Positions 37,596 to 46,757 are shown, numbered from the stretch's first letter. The stretch is 51,956 bases of DNA from Sphingomonas sp. Ag1 (GCF_000980895.1 NZ_LAZX01000077.1:1-51956); one strand, 5' to 3'. The notes: a model not told the origin generated them from the letters alone. Numbers and translations are program-made.

Positions 37596-38422
37596 CCCTC
37601 GAACAATGTGGAAAGGGCCATGGCGATCACCGGCACGATGACGCTGGAATAGGCCGACTTTGCCGGGCCAATGATCCGGATCACCCCGAAATACAGCGGA
37701 AACGCCAGCGCCGACGCCGCCAGCCCCAGGTACAGGATGCCGGCTACATACCCCAAGCGCCACTCCATCACCGGCGGCCCCGCCGTGAACCACGCCCAGG
37801 CCGCATCGAACATCCCACCCATCAGCATGGCCACAGCGGTGGTGCGCAGCATCGGATAGCGCCGCGCGGTCTCAGTCCCCTGCATAACATTGGCGCTGGA
37901 GGCGGACAGAATAGCGCACAAGGTCAAGGCGATACCGGTCAGCGCGGTCGTCGGCCCATGCGGGTCGCTGCGCACCTCATGGACGAACAGCAGCGCCACC
38001 CCGCCCATCGCCACCGCCGATCCGACGATCAGTTGCCGCCCCATCCGCTGCCCGAGAAATATGCGCCCGAACAAGGAGTTGGGGATCAGCAGCAGCGCGA
38101 ACACCACCGCGACCAGCCCCGAGGTGATGAACTGTTCCGCGCGATAGACGAAGTTGAAATTGAGCACGAACTGCGCGAGGCCAAGCGCGGCGGCAAAGGC
38201 ATAGCCACGCGCATCGATCGTCCCCGGCTCCCGCCGAATCACCGCCCAGGCAAGGAGCGCCGCGCCCGCCACCAAAAAGCGGTAGCTCACCGACCAGGAC
38301 GGCGGCACCACGCCCAATTGGTCGCGAATGACCAGCCACGTCGATCCCCAGATCAGCGTCACGATCCCGAACGGGATCAGGACACGGGCGCGAGTCGATT
38401 GCGGCGGCGGGGCGGTGGTCAT
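37505..38422 (-). CDS. EamA/DMT family transporter
   Basis: This 305-residue protein has ten predicted transmembrane helices in two EamA repeats, with motif LIWGSTWLVIRDQLG (about 18-32) and a second repeat around LCAILSASSANVMQG. It belongs to the drug/metabolite transporter superfamily, likely exporting a metabolite or amino acid; the substrate is unknown. ATG 38422 begins MTTAPPPQS; the frame continues upstream into the spacer after the threonine aldolase gene without a better start. Confidence 0.87.
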   Translation of the reverse strand: MTTAPPPQSTRARVLIPFGIVTLIWGSTWLVIRDQLGVVPPSWSVSYRFLVAGAALLAWAVIRREPGTIDARGYAFAAALGLAQFVLNFNFVYRAEQFITSGLVAVVFALLLIPNSLFGRIFLGQRMGRQLIVGSAVAMGGVALLFVHEVRSDPHGPTTALTGIALTLCAILSASSANVMQGTETARRYPMLRTTAVAMLMGGMFDAAWAWFTAGPPVMEWRLGYVAGILYLGLAASALAFPLYFGVIRIIGPAKSAYSSVIVPVIAMALSTLFEGYRWSTLAACGAALAAFGLVIALTARRPNR

Positions 38423-38460
38423 GCCGCCGCGTAGTGCGGATTGGGCGGCGGGTGAAGCGG

Positions 38461-39465
38461 TTAGCCGAGCGCCGCGATCGCCTCGGCGAGCGGGCGGATA
38501 TCCTCGGCCCGCTGGTTCCACGAAACCACCAGCCGCGCCTCGCCCGGCCCCCAATCATAAAAGTCGAACCCCTTGGCCCGCAGCGCCGCGGCTTCCTCGG
38601 CCGAGACGCGCAGGAACACCTCGTTCGCCTCCACCGTATGCACCAGCCGATCACCCGCGGCGGCGGCGATCAGCGCCGCGCCTTCGTTGGCATTGCGCGC
38701 ATTGGCCAGCCAGCGGTCCTCCTCCAGCAGCGCGAGGATCTGCGCCGCCAGATAGCGCCCCTTGGAAAACAGCAGGCCAGCGCGCTTGCGGCGATAGCGG
38801 CTCGCCTCCACCAGCCCGCGCTTGAAGAACACCAGCGCCTCGGCACCCATCCCGCCATTCTTGACGAAGCCCATGCTGAGCGCGGTCACGCCCGCGCGCC
38901 ACGTCATGTCGGCGGGCGAGCAGCCGGCGTGAACCAGCGCATTGGCAAAGCGCGCACCATCCATGTGCAGCGCCAGCCCCTGCTCGGCCGCCAGGGCGCC
39001 GATCGCCGCCACCTCGTCGGGACGGTACACCAGCCCATATTCGGTCGCATTGGTGATCGAGATCGCGTGCGGCTGCACCTGATGCACGTCCTTGCGAATC
39101 GTGCCGAGCAGCGCGCGAAGCGTTTCCGGCGTCAGCTTCGCGCCCTCACCGCCCGCCAGCAGCAGCTTGGCGCCATGGGTGTAGAATTCCGGCGCGCCGC
39201 ATTCGTCATTCTGGATATGCGCGTCATGGTGACACAGCACCGCGCCGTGTGGCGGGCAGAGCGCTGCCAGCGCCAGGCAATTGGCCGCGGTGCCCGTCGG
39301 CACCCACAAGGTCTCGACCTCGGTCTCGAACAGCGCCGACAGCCGCGCGTCCAGCATCCCGGACCAGCGATCGCCATCATAGGCGGTGTCGAGCACATCG
39401 GCCTCGGCCATGGCGGCGAGCACGGCGGGATGGACCGGGGCGGCGTTGTCGGAAAAGAAGCGCAT
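38461..39465 (-). CDS. Threonine aldolase-like PLP enzyme
   Basis: This 334-residue fold-type I PLP enzyme begins MRFFSDNAAPVHPAVLAAM and has YDGDRWSGMLDARLS, VPTGTAANCLAL, LHMDGARFANAL with the PLP-contacting Asp, and the Lys in SMGFVKNGGMGAEA that would form the Schiff base. It probably splits L-threonine or beta-hydroxy amino acids to glycine and aldehyde. It lies 38 bases upstream of the EamA gene, and the pair could form an operon for amino acid turnover and export (inference). Confidence 0.88.
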   Translation of the reverse strand: MRFFSDNAAPVHPAVLAAMAEADVLDTAYDGDRWSGMLDARLSALFETEVETLWVPTGTAANCLALAALCPPHGAVLCHHDAHIQNDECGAPEFYTHGAKLLLAGGEGAKLTPETLRALLGTIRKDVHQVQPHAISITNATEYGLVYRPDEVAAIGALAAEQGLALHMDGARFANALVHAGCSPADMTWRAGVTALSMGFVKNGGMGAEALVFFKRGLVEASRYRRKRAGLLFSKGRYLAAQILALLEEDRWLANARNANEGAALIAAAAGDRLVHTVEANEVFLRVSAEEAAALRAKGFDFYDWGPGEARLVVSWNQRAEDIRPLAEAIAALG

Positions 39466-39542
39466 GGGGGTGCCTTGCGGCGCTACCGCGCGACCGTCAA
39501 TCGACACGGATCAAGCGATCGGGCACCGACGCTGTGACCGGA

Positions 39543-40682
39543 TCAGGTTTCGGGATCGTCCTGCTCGCGCGAGGCGATCGTCGCCGTCCCGCGATAGCCG
39601 CTGACGCTGGCCGCCACCGCCTGGATCAGCTGCTGGCGCTCGCGCATCGGGCGCGTCGTGTCGCCGATCATCACCGCCACCGCATAACGCCGGCCGTCCG
39701 GCGCGGTCAGCAGGCCGACGTCGTTGAAGCCGGCGTTGCGGCGGCCCAGTTCCTGCCCCGTCCCAGTCTTGTGCGCCAGCGTCCATCCCGGCGCGATTCC
39801 CGCCTTCAGCCGCGCCCGCCCGGTGCGGCTCGATTCCAGCGTGGAGATCATCAGCCGCGTCGACGTTTCGGACAGCAATTCGCCCCGCGCCAGCCGCGAC
39901 AGCGCATCGGCAATCGCTAACGGCGCCGCGCCATCGGGCGGATTGTCGATATAGGCCTGCATCGCCCGCGCGCGCACCGCCGGATCCAGCTTCGCCCGCT
40001 GGATCGAGAAATTGTTGCCGATGCTCATCGACTGATCCCACGTCAGCCCGGCGGTCTTCGCCTGGAGCAGCCGCTCACCCGGGCCGAAGCGAATGTCGCC
40101 CAGCCGCTTGCGCTCGATAAAGGCGTTCACCGCCCTCGGCCCACCGACCAGCGTCAGCAGCCGGTCATTGGCGGTATTGTCGCTCTGCGTCAGCGCACGG
40201 AACAGCAGGTTGCCGACGGTCGTGTTCCACGTCCCGCCCTTCACCAGATAGGCGACCGGCTGGTGGAACAGCGTCAGGTCGCTGGCCGTCACGCTGACCG
40301 GATCGTCCAGCTTCAGCCGGCCATTGTCGCGTTGATCGAGCACGGTCATCGCGACCCACAATTTGCTGACGCTCTGCTGCGGCAGCAGTCGACGCCCCCC
40401 GGCCTCGATCGTCCAATCCTCGTCGACGGCGCGCACCGCCACGCCGGCAATACCCGGGAACTCGCGCACCAATTGCTGGATCGACGCATCCAGCGCGCGC
40501 GGCGCGCGGCTGGCCGGCAGCGGCTTGGGCTTGGGCACCGGGATGGCGACGACATAGGAGGGCGCGGGGGCCGGCGCGACGGCGCGCGCGTTCCGCGAGG
40601 GTGGCTCCCCGACACAGCCGGCCAGCGCGAGCAACGCAGCTCCTGCGCCCAACCGTCCGATCATGATCCTCGCCTGCCCCAT
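39543..40682 (-). CDS. Class A beta-lactamase-like serine hydrolase lipoprotein
   Basis: This 379-residue lipoprotein has the lipobox LALAGC (Cys23), a Pro/Lys-rich linker, then a penicillin-recognising domain with SxxK as SVSK, SDN as SDN and KTG as HKTGTG. A Glu sits 34 residues after SDN in GPGERLLQ, the spacing of Glu166, but Asn170 is replaced by Gln. The C-terminal helix is normal. It is probably a periplasmic beta-lactamase-like enzyme, though a DD-peptidase role cannot be ruled out. ATG 40664 is an alternative start. Confidence 0.82.
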   Translation of the reverse strand: MGQARIMIGRLGAGAALLALAGCVGEPPSRNARAVAPAPAPSYVVAIPVPKPKPLPASRAPRALDASIQQLVREFPGIAGVAVRAVDEDWTIEAGGRRLLPQQSVSKLWVAMTVLDQRDNGRLKLDDPVSVTASDLTLFHQPVAYLVKGGTWNTTVGNLLFRALTQSDNTANDRLLTLVGGPRAVNAFIERKRLGDIRFGPGERLLQAKTAGLTWDQSMSIGNNFSIQRAKLDPAVRARAMQAYIDNPPDGAAPLAIADALSRLARGELLSETSTRLMISTLESSRTGRARLKAGIAPGWTLAHKTGTGQELGRRNAGFNDVGLLTAPDGRRYAVAVMIGDTTRPMRERQQLIQAVAASVSGYRGTATIASREQDDPET

Positions 40683-40780
40683 GCCATGACACGGGAGGCT
40701 ATCGGAAAAGACGCCATTGAAAACCGTGGGTTACCCGCTTTGCGATGAACGGCGCCTCTGCTGCGATGAACAGGATGCCG

Positions 40781-42361
40781 TTACGGAACCAGGACCGTGT
40801 CGACCGGCGCCTCCAGCGTTTCCGGCCAGTCCAGCGTATAATGCAGGCCGCGGCTTTCGTGTCGGTGCAGTGCCGATCGTACGATCAGCTCCGCCGTCTG
40901 AAGCAGGTTGCGCAGCTCGATCAGGTCCGGCGTCACCCGGAAATGGCCGTAATAATCCTCCACCTCCGCGGTCAGCATCTTGATGCGATGCTGCGCGCGC
41001 TGCAGCCGCTTGGTCGTGCGCACGATACCGACATAATTCCACATGAAACGGCGGATCTCGGTCCAGTTCTGCTTGATCACCACTTCCTCGTCGGAATCGG
41101 TGACCCGGCTTTCGTCCCACGGCCGGATCTTCGGCACCGACGGCAGCATGTCCCAATGCGCTGCGATATGCTGCGCTGCCGCCTCGCCAAACACGAAGCA
41201 CTCCAGCAGCGAGTTTGACGCCAGCCGGTTCGCGCCGTGCAACCCGCTCTCGGTGCATTCGCCCGCCGCATACAGCCCCGGCAGGTCGGTGCGCCCGTGG
41301 CGGTCCACGATGATCCCGCCGCAGGTATAATGCTGTGCGGGCACGACCGGGATCGGCTGCACCGTCATGTCGATGCCCAGCCCGATCAGCTTCTCGTAGA
41401 TGTTCGGAAAATGCCCGCGCACGAAATCGGCCGGCTGATGGCTGATGTCGAGGTGGACGTAATCCAGGCCATAGCGCTTGATCTCGGCGTCGATCGCCCG
41501 CGCCACCACGTCGCGCGGCGCCAGCTCCAGCCGCTCGGGATCATAATCGACCATGAAGCGGTGGCCGTTCAGCGGGTTGATCAGCCGCCCGCCCTCCCCG
41601 CGCACCGCCTCGGTGATGAGGAAGTTCTTGACGTCGAGATTGTACAGGCAGGTCGGATGGAACTGCATCATCTCCATGTTGGAGACGCGGCAGCCCGCGC
41701 GCCACGCCATGGCGATGCCGTCGCCGGTCGCGCCGCGCGGCGCGGTCGAAAACAGATACGTCCGCCCCGCGCCACCGGTGGCCAGGATCGTCGCACGGGC
41801 GGTGTAGAGGTTCACCGCCCCACTCTTGCGATCGACGGCATAGACGCCCCAGACGTTGCCGGCACCCGAATAGCGCTCCTCATGCCGGCTGGTGGCGAGG
41901 TCGATCGCCACCTGATCGGGAACCAGCGTGATGTTGGGATTCGCCTCCGCCGCGCGCTGCAGCGCCTCCTGCACTGCCCAGCCGGTCGCGTCGTCGACAT
42001 GGACGATGCGCCGATGCGAATGCCCGCCTTCGCGTGTCAGGTGCAGCGCATTCCCGTCCTGCGCGAACGGCACGCCCAGCTTCTGCAGCCGCTCGATCGC
42101 CGCCGGCGCATTCTCCACCACGAATTCAACGATCTCGCGGTCATTGAGTCCAGCGCCCGCCACCATCGTATCCTCGACATGGTTCTCGAACGTGTCGCCC
42201 GGCTCCAGCACCGCGGCGATCCCACCCTGCGCCCAGGCGGTGGACCCTTCGTTGAGCGCGCCCTTTGCCAGCACGATCACCTTGAATCGATTGGCGAGGT
42301 TGAGGGCGGCCGTCAGCCCCGCAGCACCCGATCCGACGATAAGCACGTCCGCGCTCGTCAT
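40781..42361 (-). CDS. nadB: L-aspartate oxidase
   Basis: This 526-residue FAD enzyme converts aspartate to iminoaspartate for quinolinate and NAD synthesis. It has N-terminal VLIVGSGAAGLTAALN, the flavin-site stretch STAWAQGGIAAV, TGGAGRTYLFSTAPRGATGDG, MEMMQFHPTCLY, and HGANRLASNSLLECFVFG. Start ATG 42361 is set by the beginning of the FAD motif; upstream in-frame codons have no homology. nadA and nadC are not adjacent. It is divergent from the Xaa-Pro aminopeptidase. Confidence 0.95.
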   Translation of the reverse strand: MTSADVLIVGSGAAGLTAALNLANRFKVIVLAKGALNEGSTAWAQGGIAAVLEPGDTFENHVEDTMVAGAGLNDREIVEFVVENAPAAIERLQKLGVPFAQDGNALHLTREGGHSHRRIVHVDDATGWAVQEALQRAAEANPNITLVPDQVAIDLATSRHEERYSGAGNVWGVYAVDRKSGAVNLYTARATILATGGAGRTYLFSTAPRGATGDGIAMAWRAGCRVSNMEMMQFHPTCLYNLDVKNFLITEAVRGEGGRLINPLNGHRFMVDYDPERLELAPRDVVARAIDAEIKRYGLDYVHLDISHQPADFVRGHFPNIYEKLIGLGIDMTVQPIPVVPAQHYTCGGIIVDRHGRTDLPGLYAAGECTESGLHGANRLASNSLLECFVFGEAAAQHIAAHWDMLPSVPKIRPWDESRVTDSDEEVVIKQNWTEIRRFMWNYVGIVRTTKRLQRAQHRIKMLTAEVEDYYGHFRVTPDLIELRNLLQTAELIVRSALHRHESRGLHYTLDWPETLEAPVDTVLVP

Positions 42362-42495
42362 GCGCGGCTCTGGGGAGGAAGAAGCATCCCGGCTGCATGG
42401 CACGAAGCGCCGGCATCTGCCATATCGGGCGATGATGTTCCCGCGCGGCACCTGACCCGGTGAGGTGGCCGTGGGTTGGTTTGCAAGGAAGCTCC

Positions 42496-44298
42496 ATGTC
42501 CACCTACTCCGCCCGTCTCGCCGCCCTGCGCGACCAGCTTGCGCGCCAGCAGCTCGACGGCTTCGTCGTGCCGCTGACCGATGAGCATATGAGCGAATAT
42601 GTCGGCGCCTATGCGCAGCGCCTGTCATGGCTCACCGGTTTCCAAGGGTCGGCCGGCACCGCCGTCGTGCTGCCGGCGGAGGCCGCGATCTTCACCGATG
42701 GCCGCTACACGCTGCAGGTGCGCGAACAGGTGTCGGGCGACGACTGGCAGTTCGTCGGCGTGCCGGAAACCAGCGTCTCCGGCTGGCTTGCCGATCATGC
42801 CCGGCAGGGCGCGCGCATCGGCTATGATCCGTGGCTCCACACCCGCGCCTGGGTCGATGAGGCAAGCCGCGCGCTGGCCGCGATCGACGCGACGCTGGTG
42901 CCGGTCGACACCAATCCGGTGGACGCGGTCTGGCCCGACCGCCCTGCGCCCTCCGATGCGCCGCTCGCTGTGCAGGACGATGCCCATGCCGGCCGGTCCT
43001 CGGCTGAAAAGCGCGCCGCCGTTGCCGACTGGCTGGTGGCGCATGGCGCGGATTCGGTGGTGCTCGCGTCGCTTGAATCGACCGCATGGCTGCTCAACGT
43101 GCGCGGCGGCGACGTGTCGCGCACACCGGTCGCCCTGTCCTACACGATCGTCAACGCGGACGGCACCGCCGATCTGTATGTCGCGCCGGAAAAGATGAAC
43201 GATGCGGTTGCCGCGCATCTCGGCAACGCCGTTCGTGTCCATGACCGGCGCAGCTTCGCCGCCGCGCTGGCCCGGTTCGCGGGCCAGCGTGTCGCGGTTG
43301 ATCCCGCGCTGTCGGTCGCGGCCATTCCGCTCGCGATCGAGGCCGCCGGCGGCACGGTCGTGCCGCTGCGCGACCCCACGGTGATCCCGCGCGCGACCAA
43401 GAATGCGGTCGAGCAGGCCGGCCATCGCTCGGCCAGCATCCGCGACGGCGCCGCCTTGTCGCGCTTCCTGCGCTGGATCGCGATCGAAGGGCCGAAGGGC
43501 GGTCAGACCGAACTGTCTGCGGCGGCAAAGCTGGAGGAATTCCGCCGCGGAACGGGCGTGCTGAAGGACCTGTCGTTCGACGCCATCTCCGCCACCGGCC
43601 CGCACGGCGCGATCCCGCATTATCATGTCACTGAGGAATCGAACCTGCCGATCGAGCCGGGGCAGCTCTATCTGATCGATTCGGGCGGCCAATATGTCGA
43701 CGGCACCACCGACGTCACTCGCGTCGTCCCGATCGGCCACCCGACGCAGGAGATGCGCGATCGCTTCACCCGCGTGCTGAAGGGGCATATCGCGCTCGCC
43801 ACGGCCGTCTTCCCGCGCGGCACGACGGGCGCGCAGCTCGACGCGCTCGCCCGCCTCCCCTTGTGGCAGGCGGGGCTGGATTTCGCCCATGGCACCGGCC
43901 ACGGCGTCGGCAGCTACCTCTCGGTTCACGAAGGGCCCGCGCGGATCGCCAAGCCGAGCTATCCCGGCGCCGGCCCGTCGGAGCCGCTGCTGCCCGGCAT
44001 GATTCTCTCCAACGAGCCGGGCTATTACAAGGCCGGCGAATACGGCATCCGGATCGAGAACCTGCTCCTCGTCCATGAACAGGACGTGCCCGGCGGGGAG
44101 TCGACGATGCTCGCCTTCGAAACGCTCACCCTCGCTCCGATCGACCGCGATCTGGTCGATCCGGCCCTATTGACCCCCGGCGAATTGTCATGGCTCAATG
44201 ACTATCACGCCCGGGTCGCGGCAACGCTCGCCCCCGTGCTGGAGGGGGAGGAACGCGAATGGATCGTCTCAAGGTGTTCGCCCATCATTGTCGGGTAA
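42496..44298 (+). CDS. Xaa-Pro aminopeptidase (M24B)
   Basis: This 600-residue cytosolic metalloaminopeptidase has two creatinase-like N-terminal domains (FTDGRYTLQVREQV; WLLNVRGGDVSRTPVA) and a C-terminal pita-bread domain. Metal ligands: Asp-Asp in IDSGGQYVDGTTDVTR, His in HGTGHGVG, Glu in SNEPGYYKAGEYGIRIEN. It resembles eukaryotic XPNPEP1-type enzymes in length. ATG 42496 follows GCAAGGAAG. Its last 40 bases overlap another small gene starting at 44259; the final 13 residues (WIVSRCSPIIVG end) look non-conserved. Confidence 0.93.
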   Translation: MSTYSARLAALRDQLARQQLDGFVVPLTDEHMSEYVGAYAQRLSWLTGFQGSAGTAVVLPAEAAIFTDGRYTLQVREQVSGDDWQFVGVPETSVSGWLADHARQGARIGYDPWLHTRAWVDEASRALAAIDATLVPVDTNPVDAVWPDRPAPSDAPLAVQDDAHAGRSSAEKRAAVADWLVAHGADSVVLASLESTAWLLNVRGGDVSRTPVALSYTIVNADGTADLYVAPEKMNDAVAAHLGNAVRVHDRRSFAAALARFAGQRVAVDPALSVAAIPLAIEAAGGTVVPLRDPTVIPRATKNAVEQAGHRSASIRDGAALSRFLRWIAIEGPKGGQTELSAAAKLEEFRRGTGVLKDLSFDAISATGPHGAIPHYHVTEESNLPIEPGQLYLIDSGGQYVDGTTDVTRVVPIGHPTQEMRDRFTRVLKGHIALATAVFPRGTTGAQLDALARLPLWQAGLDFAHGTGHGVGSYLSVHEGPARIAKPSYPGAGPSEPLLPGMILSNEPGYYKAGEYGIRIENLLLVHEQDVPGGESTMLAFETLTLAPIDRDLVDPALLTPGELSWLNDYHARVAATLAPVLEGEEREWIVSRCSPIIVG

Positions 44299-44393
44299 CG
44301 CTTCCCTGGGCGGTGGTCGGCGGGGCGGCGCTGACCATCGCCTATCTGACGGGCGACTTCTGCTATGCGGTCGGCCGATTCGTCGCGGACTGA
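44259..44393 (+). CDS. Small membrane protein overlapping the Xaa-Pro aminopeptidase end (44 aa)
   Basis: The ATG at 44259, in a different frame from the aminopeptidase, has an excellent site GGGGGAGG seven bases before it. It encodes 44 residues with a central transmembrane helix (LPWAVVGGAALTIAYLTG, about 15-32) and ends FCYAVGRFVAD. The 40-base overlap suggests translational coupling. No family is recognised, and I rely on the site and hydrophobic pattern. Confidence 0.5.
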   Translation: MDRLKVFAHHCRVTLPWAVVGGAALTIAYLTGDFCYAVGRFVAD

Positions 44394-44512
44394 TCGTCGC
44401 CGTCACCGTCCGCCGCTGTCTCCTTCACTGCCCGCGCCTGCTCCTTGCGCCGGCGCAGGTTCGCCCGCAGCGCCGCGGCCAGCCGCGCGTCCCGTTCTGC
44501 CTTGGTTTCCAT
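44363..44512 (-). CDS. Small basic helical protein, LRANLRRRK type (49 aa)
   Basis: The minus-strand ATG at 44512 gives a 49-residue frame, METKAERDARLAAALRANLRR..., stop at 44363. The motif LAAALRANLRRRKEQARA is found in many short sphingomonad proteins of unknown function, which makes this a likely real gene too short to be noticed easily. It overlaps the 44-residue plus-strand gene by 31 bases at its 3' end. The ribosome-binding site is weak. Confidence 0.6.
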   Translation of the reverse strand: METKAERDARLAAALRANLRRRKEQARAVKETAADGDGDDQSATNRPTA

Positions 44513-44542
44513 CGAAACAGGCTATCGCGCGACTTTAGCGCC

Positions 44543-44571
44543 TTGACAATCGGCCGCCGCTCGTCTCTAGC
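44543..44571 (+). promoter_or_regulatory. Sigma70 promoter of tRNA-Thr
   Basis: TTGACA (44543-44548) and TCTAGC (44566-44571) are 17 bases apart, with transcription expected to start around 44579, about 23 bases before the tRNA 5' end. Confidence 0.7.
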
Positions 44572-44601
44572 GCCCCCTCGCCCGCCGATCGCGGGCCGAG
44601 T

Positions 44602-44676
<75 letters not shown>

Positions 44677-44866
44677 TTTTCCCCGACCGTCATTGAACGA
44701 ACCTCCGCCGTGGCGCGGAGCTGCCCGCCATCTGGCCCATTCGCCACCTCCCGGCGTCGCCGTCTGCGCATGTTACTGATTGTCGCGACGGCCCTGCGCA
44801 CCTCATCTGGCATCCGCGACACGCCGCCTGCCCGGTCCTGGTCGCATTCGCGGGAAAGGAATGCGT

Positions 44867-45649
44867 GTGGACGACCGGCTGTTCGACCCTGACCAATTCC
44901 GCCTCACGGGCCAGGTCGCGCTGGTCACCGGCGCCGGCAACGGCATCGGGCGCGCCATTGCGCGCTTGTTCGCCGGCGCGGGCGCCGCGGTGATGGTCAC
45001 CGACCTCGCGCGTGACAAGGCGGAGGCCGTCGCCGACGAGATTCGCGCCGCTGGCGGAAAGGCCGGCGCCTTCACCTGCAACGTCACCGTGGAGGCGGAG
45101 CTGCAGGACGCGGTGGGCACCACGGTCGACACATTCAAGGCGCTGACGATCCTGGTGAACAATGCCGGTGGCGGTGGTCCCAAGCCGTTCGACATGCCGA
45201 TGGAGGATTTCCGCCGCGCCTTTGAGCTGAACGTCTTCTCCTCGTTCCGGCTGGCGCAGCTCGCCGCCCCGCACATGGCGGCGCATGGCAGCGGCGCGAT
45301 CCTCAACATCTCGTCGATGGCGGGGGAGAACCGCGACGACCATATGGCGTCCTACGCCGCGTCCAAGGCGGCGGTGAATCACCTCACGCGCAACATCGCC
45401 TATGACCTCGGGCCGTCTGGCATCCGGGTTAACGCGATCGCGCCCGGCGCGACCAAGACCGATGCGCTCGCCTCCGTCCTGACGCCGGAGATCGAGAAGG
45501 CGATGCTGCGCCACACCCCGCTGCCACGCCTCGGCACCCCCGATGACATCGCCTATGCGGCGCTCTTCCTCTGCTCGCCCGCCGCATCCTGGATCAGCGG
45601 GCAGGTCCTCACCGTGTCGGGCGGCGGCGTCCAGGAACTCAATGGATGA
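44867..45649 (+). CDS. Short-chain dehydrogenase (7-alpha-hydroxysteroid dehydrogenase-like)
   Basis: This 260-residue classical SDR has the NAD motif TGAGNGIGRAIARLFA (about 17-32), NNAGGGG, Ser in LNISSMAGENRD and the catalytic Tyr-x-x-x-Lys in YAASKAA (about 157-163), with PGATKTDALASVL near the end. It resembles FabG/HdhA-type oxidoreductases; the substrate is unknown. A GTG at 44867 is preferred, with GAAAGGA six bases before; the ATG at 44861 directly abuts that site but remains possible. Confidence 0.88.
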   Translation: MDDRLFDPDQFRLTGQVALVTGAGNGIGRAIARLFAGAGAAVMVTDLARDKAEAVADEIRAAGGKAGAFTCNVTVEAELQDAVGTTVDTFKALTILVNNAGGGGPKPFDMPMEDFRRAFELNVFSSFRLAQLAAPHMAAHGSGAILNISSMAGENRDDHMASYAASKAAVNHLTRNIAYDLGPSGIRVNAIAPGATKTDALASVLTPEIEKAMLRHTPLPRLGTPDDIAYAALFLCSPAASWISGQVLTVSGGGVQELNG

Positions 45650-45749
45650 TCCCTGCGCGCAGCGGTTCCTGCCCGTGAGCTTTCACCCCGCCTCATCGTC
45701 GGGGGACCGCGCCGCGAGGGCGGCCGCCTGAGACGGAAGCGAGGCTCCT

Positions 45750-46340
45750 ATGGAATTCCCGGCGGCAACGCTCTTCGGGTTGCTCTTCATGACCATGGGG
45801 CCGATCCGCGCCGTGGCGATATTCGCGACCGTCGGGACGGATGACAAGGCGCCGGGCGTCCGCCGGCTGGCGACGCGCGCCGCGCTGCTCACGGCACTCG
45901 CCTTCGTTCTTGCCGTCTATGGCGGCACCGGCACGCTCGCGTCGTGGGAGGTGTCGCTCCCCGTGCTGATCGGCAGCGCCGGCGTCGTGCTGCTGGCCCT
46001 CTCGCTCCAGTCGCTGCTCGTGCCGGCGGCACAGAGCCCCACGCTGCTCGATCCGCAGAAGCTGCGCCCGACCACGCTCGTCTTTCCCGGCCTCTTCCCA
46101 CCGATCGCAGTGACGATCCCGATCATCTTCGCCGCCGCCGTGCCGAATACGGGCGCCCAACTGGAGATCATCGCCATCGGCCTTGGCATCATCCTTCTCA
46201 ACTGGCTGCTGATGCTGCGGTCCAAGTGGCTGATGCGCAAGATGGGCTCCAGCCCGCTGGAAATCATGGGCGCCGTGTTCGGCGTCCTGCAGGTCGCGCT
46301 GGCGATGCAATTCATCGTCAACGCGGTGAAGATGCTGTGA
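45750..46340 (+). CDS. MarC family integral membrane protein
   Basis: This 196-residue protein has six predicted transmembrane helices and the MarC motifs GLLFMTMGPIRAVAIFA (about 10-26), LPVLIGSAGVVLLALSLQ and FPGLFPPIAVTIPIIFAAA. Members were once linked to multiple antibiotic resistance, but that role was not upheld and their function remains open. ATG 45750 follows GAAGCGAGGCTCCT. Confidence 0.88.
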   Translation: MEFPAATLFGLLFMTMGPIRAVAIFATVGTDDKAPGVRRLATRAALLTALAFVLAVYGGTGTLASWEVSLPVLIGSAGVVLLALSLQSLLVPAAQSPTLLDPQKLRPTTLVFPGLFPPIAVTIPIIFAAAVPNTGAQLEIIAIGLGIILLNWLLMLRSKWLMRKMGSSPLEIMGAVFGVLQVALAMQFIVNAVKML

Positions 46341-46427
46341 CGGGCATGGGCATCATGTCCCATGGCGATCGGCCCGGCTCCGGCATAAAAGCCGCCTCCA
46401 CCGCGCTGCGCACAACAGGGAAGCAAG

Positions 46428-46730
46428 ATGGCTGACGACGAATATGTCTATGACGAGGAAAGCGGCGAATGGCTGCCGGCGAGCGAGCTTGCCGCCAAGC
46501 GCGCCGAGGCCGATCAGGTGGAGGTGCGCGACGCGGTCGGCAATCTGCTGGCGGACGGCGATCAGGTCACGCTGATCAAGGATCTGGAGGTCAAGGGCGC
46601 CGGCCAGACGCTGAAGCGCGGCACGCTCATCAAGTCGATCCGCCTGACCGGAGACCCGCAGGAAATCGACTGCCGCTACGAAGGCATCAAGGGACTGGTG
46701 TTGCGGGCCGAGTTCGTGCGCAAGCGATAA
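46428..46730 (+). CDS. PhnA/YjdM family protein lacking the zinc ribbon
   Basis: This 100-residue protein matches the C-terminal domain of PhnA (YjdM): VRDAVGNLLADGDQVTLIKDLEVKGAGQTLKRGTLIKSIRL in two pieces, IDCRYEGIKGLVLRAEFVRK. The usual N-terminal CxxC...CxxC zinc ribbon is replaced by an acidic DDEYVYDEESGEWLPASE segment. The role of PhnA is not phosphonate cleavage and is not clear. ATG 46428 follows AGGGAAGCAAG. Confidence 0.85.
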   Translation: MADDEYVYDEESGEWLPASELAAKRAEADQVEVRDAVGNLLADGDQVTLIKDLEVKGAGQTLKRGTLIKSIRLTGDPQEIDCRYEGIKGLVLRAEFVRKR

Positions 46731-46757
46731 CGCCTGCGCACCGTACCCCGCGACCGG

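Noticed and set aside
40741..40772. Direct repeat TGCGATGAAC twice near the 3' end of nadB
   Set aside because: Only 10 bases, no symmetry and no link with a start or stop; probably chance.
46346..46365. Inverted repeat CATGGG-N8-CCCATG after marC as a terminator
   Set aside because: The stem is only six bases and no T run follows; it is left out of the feature list.
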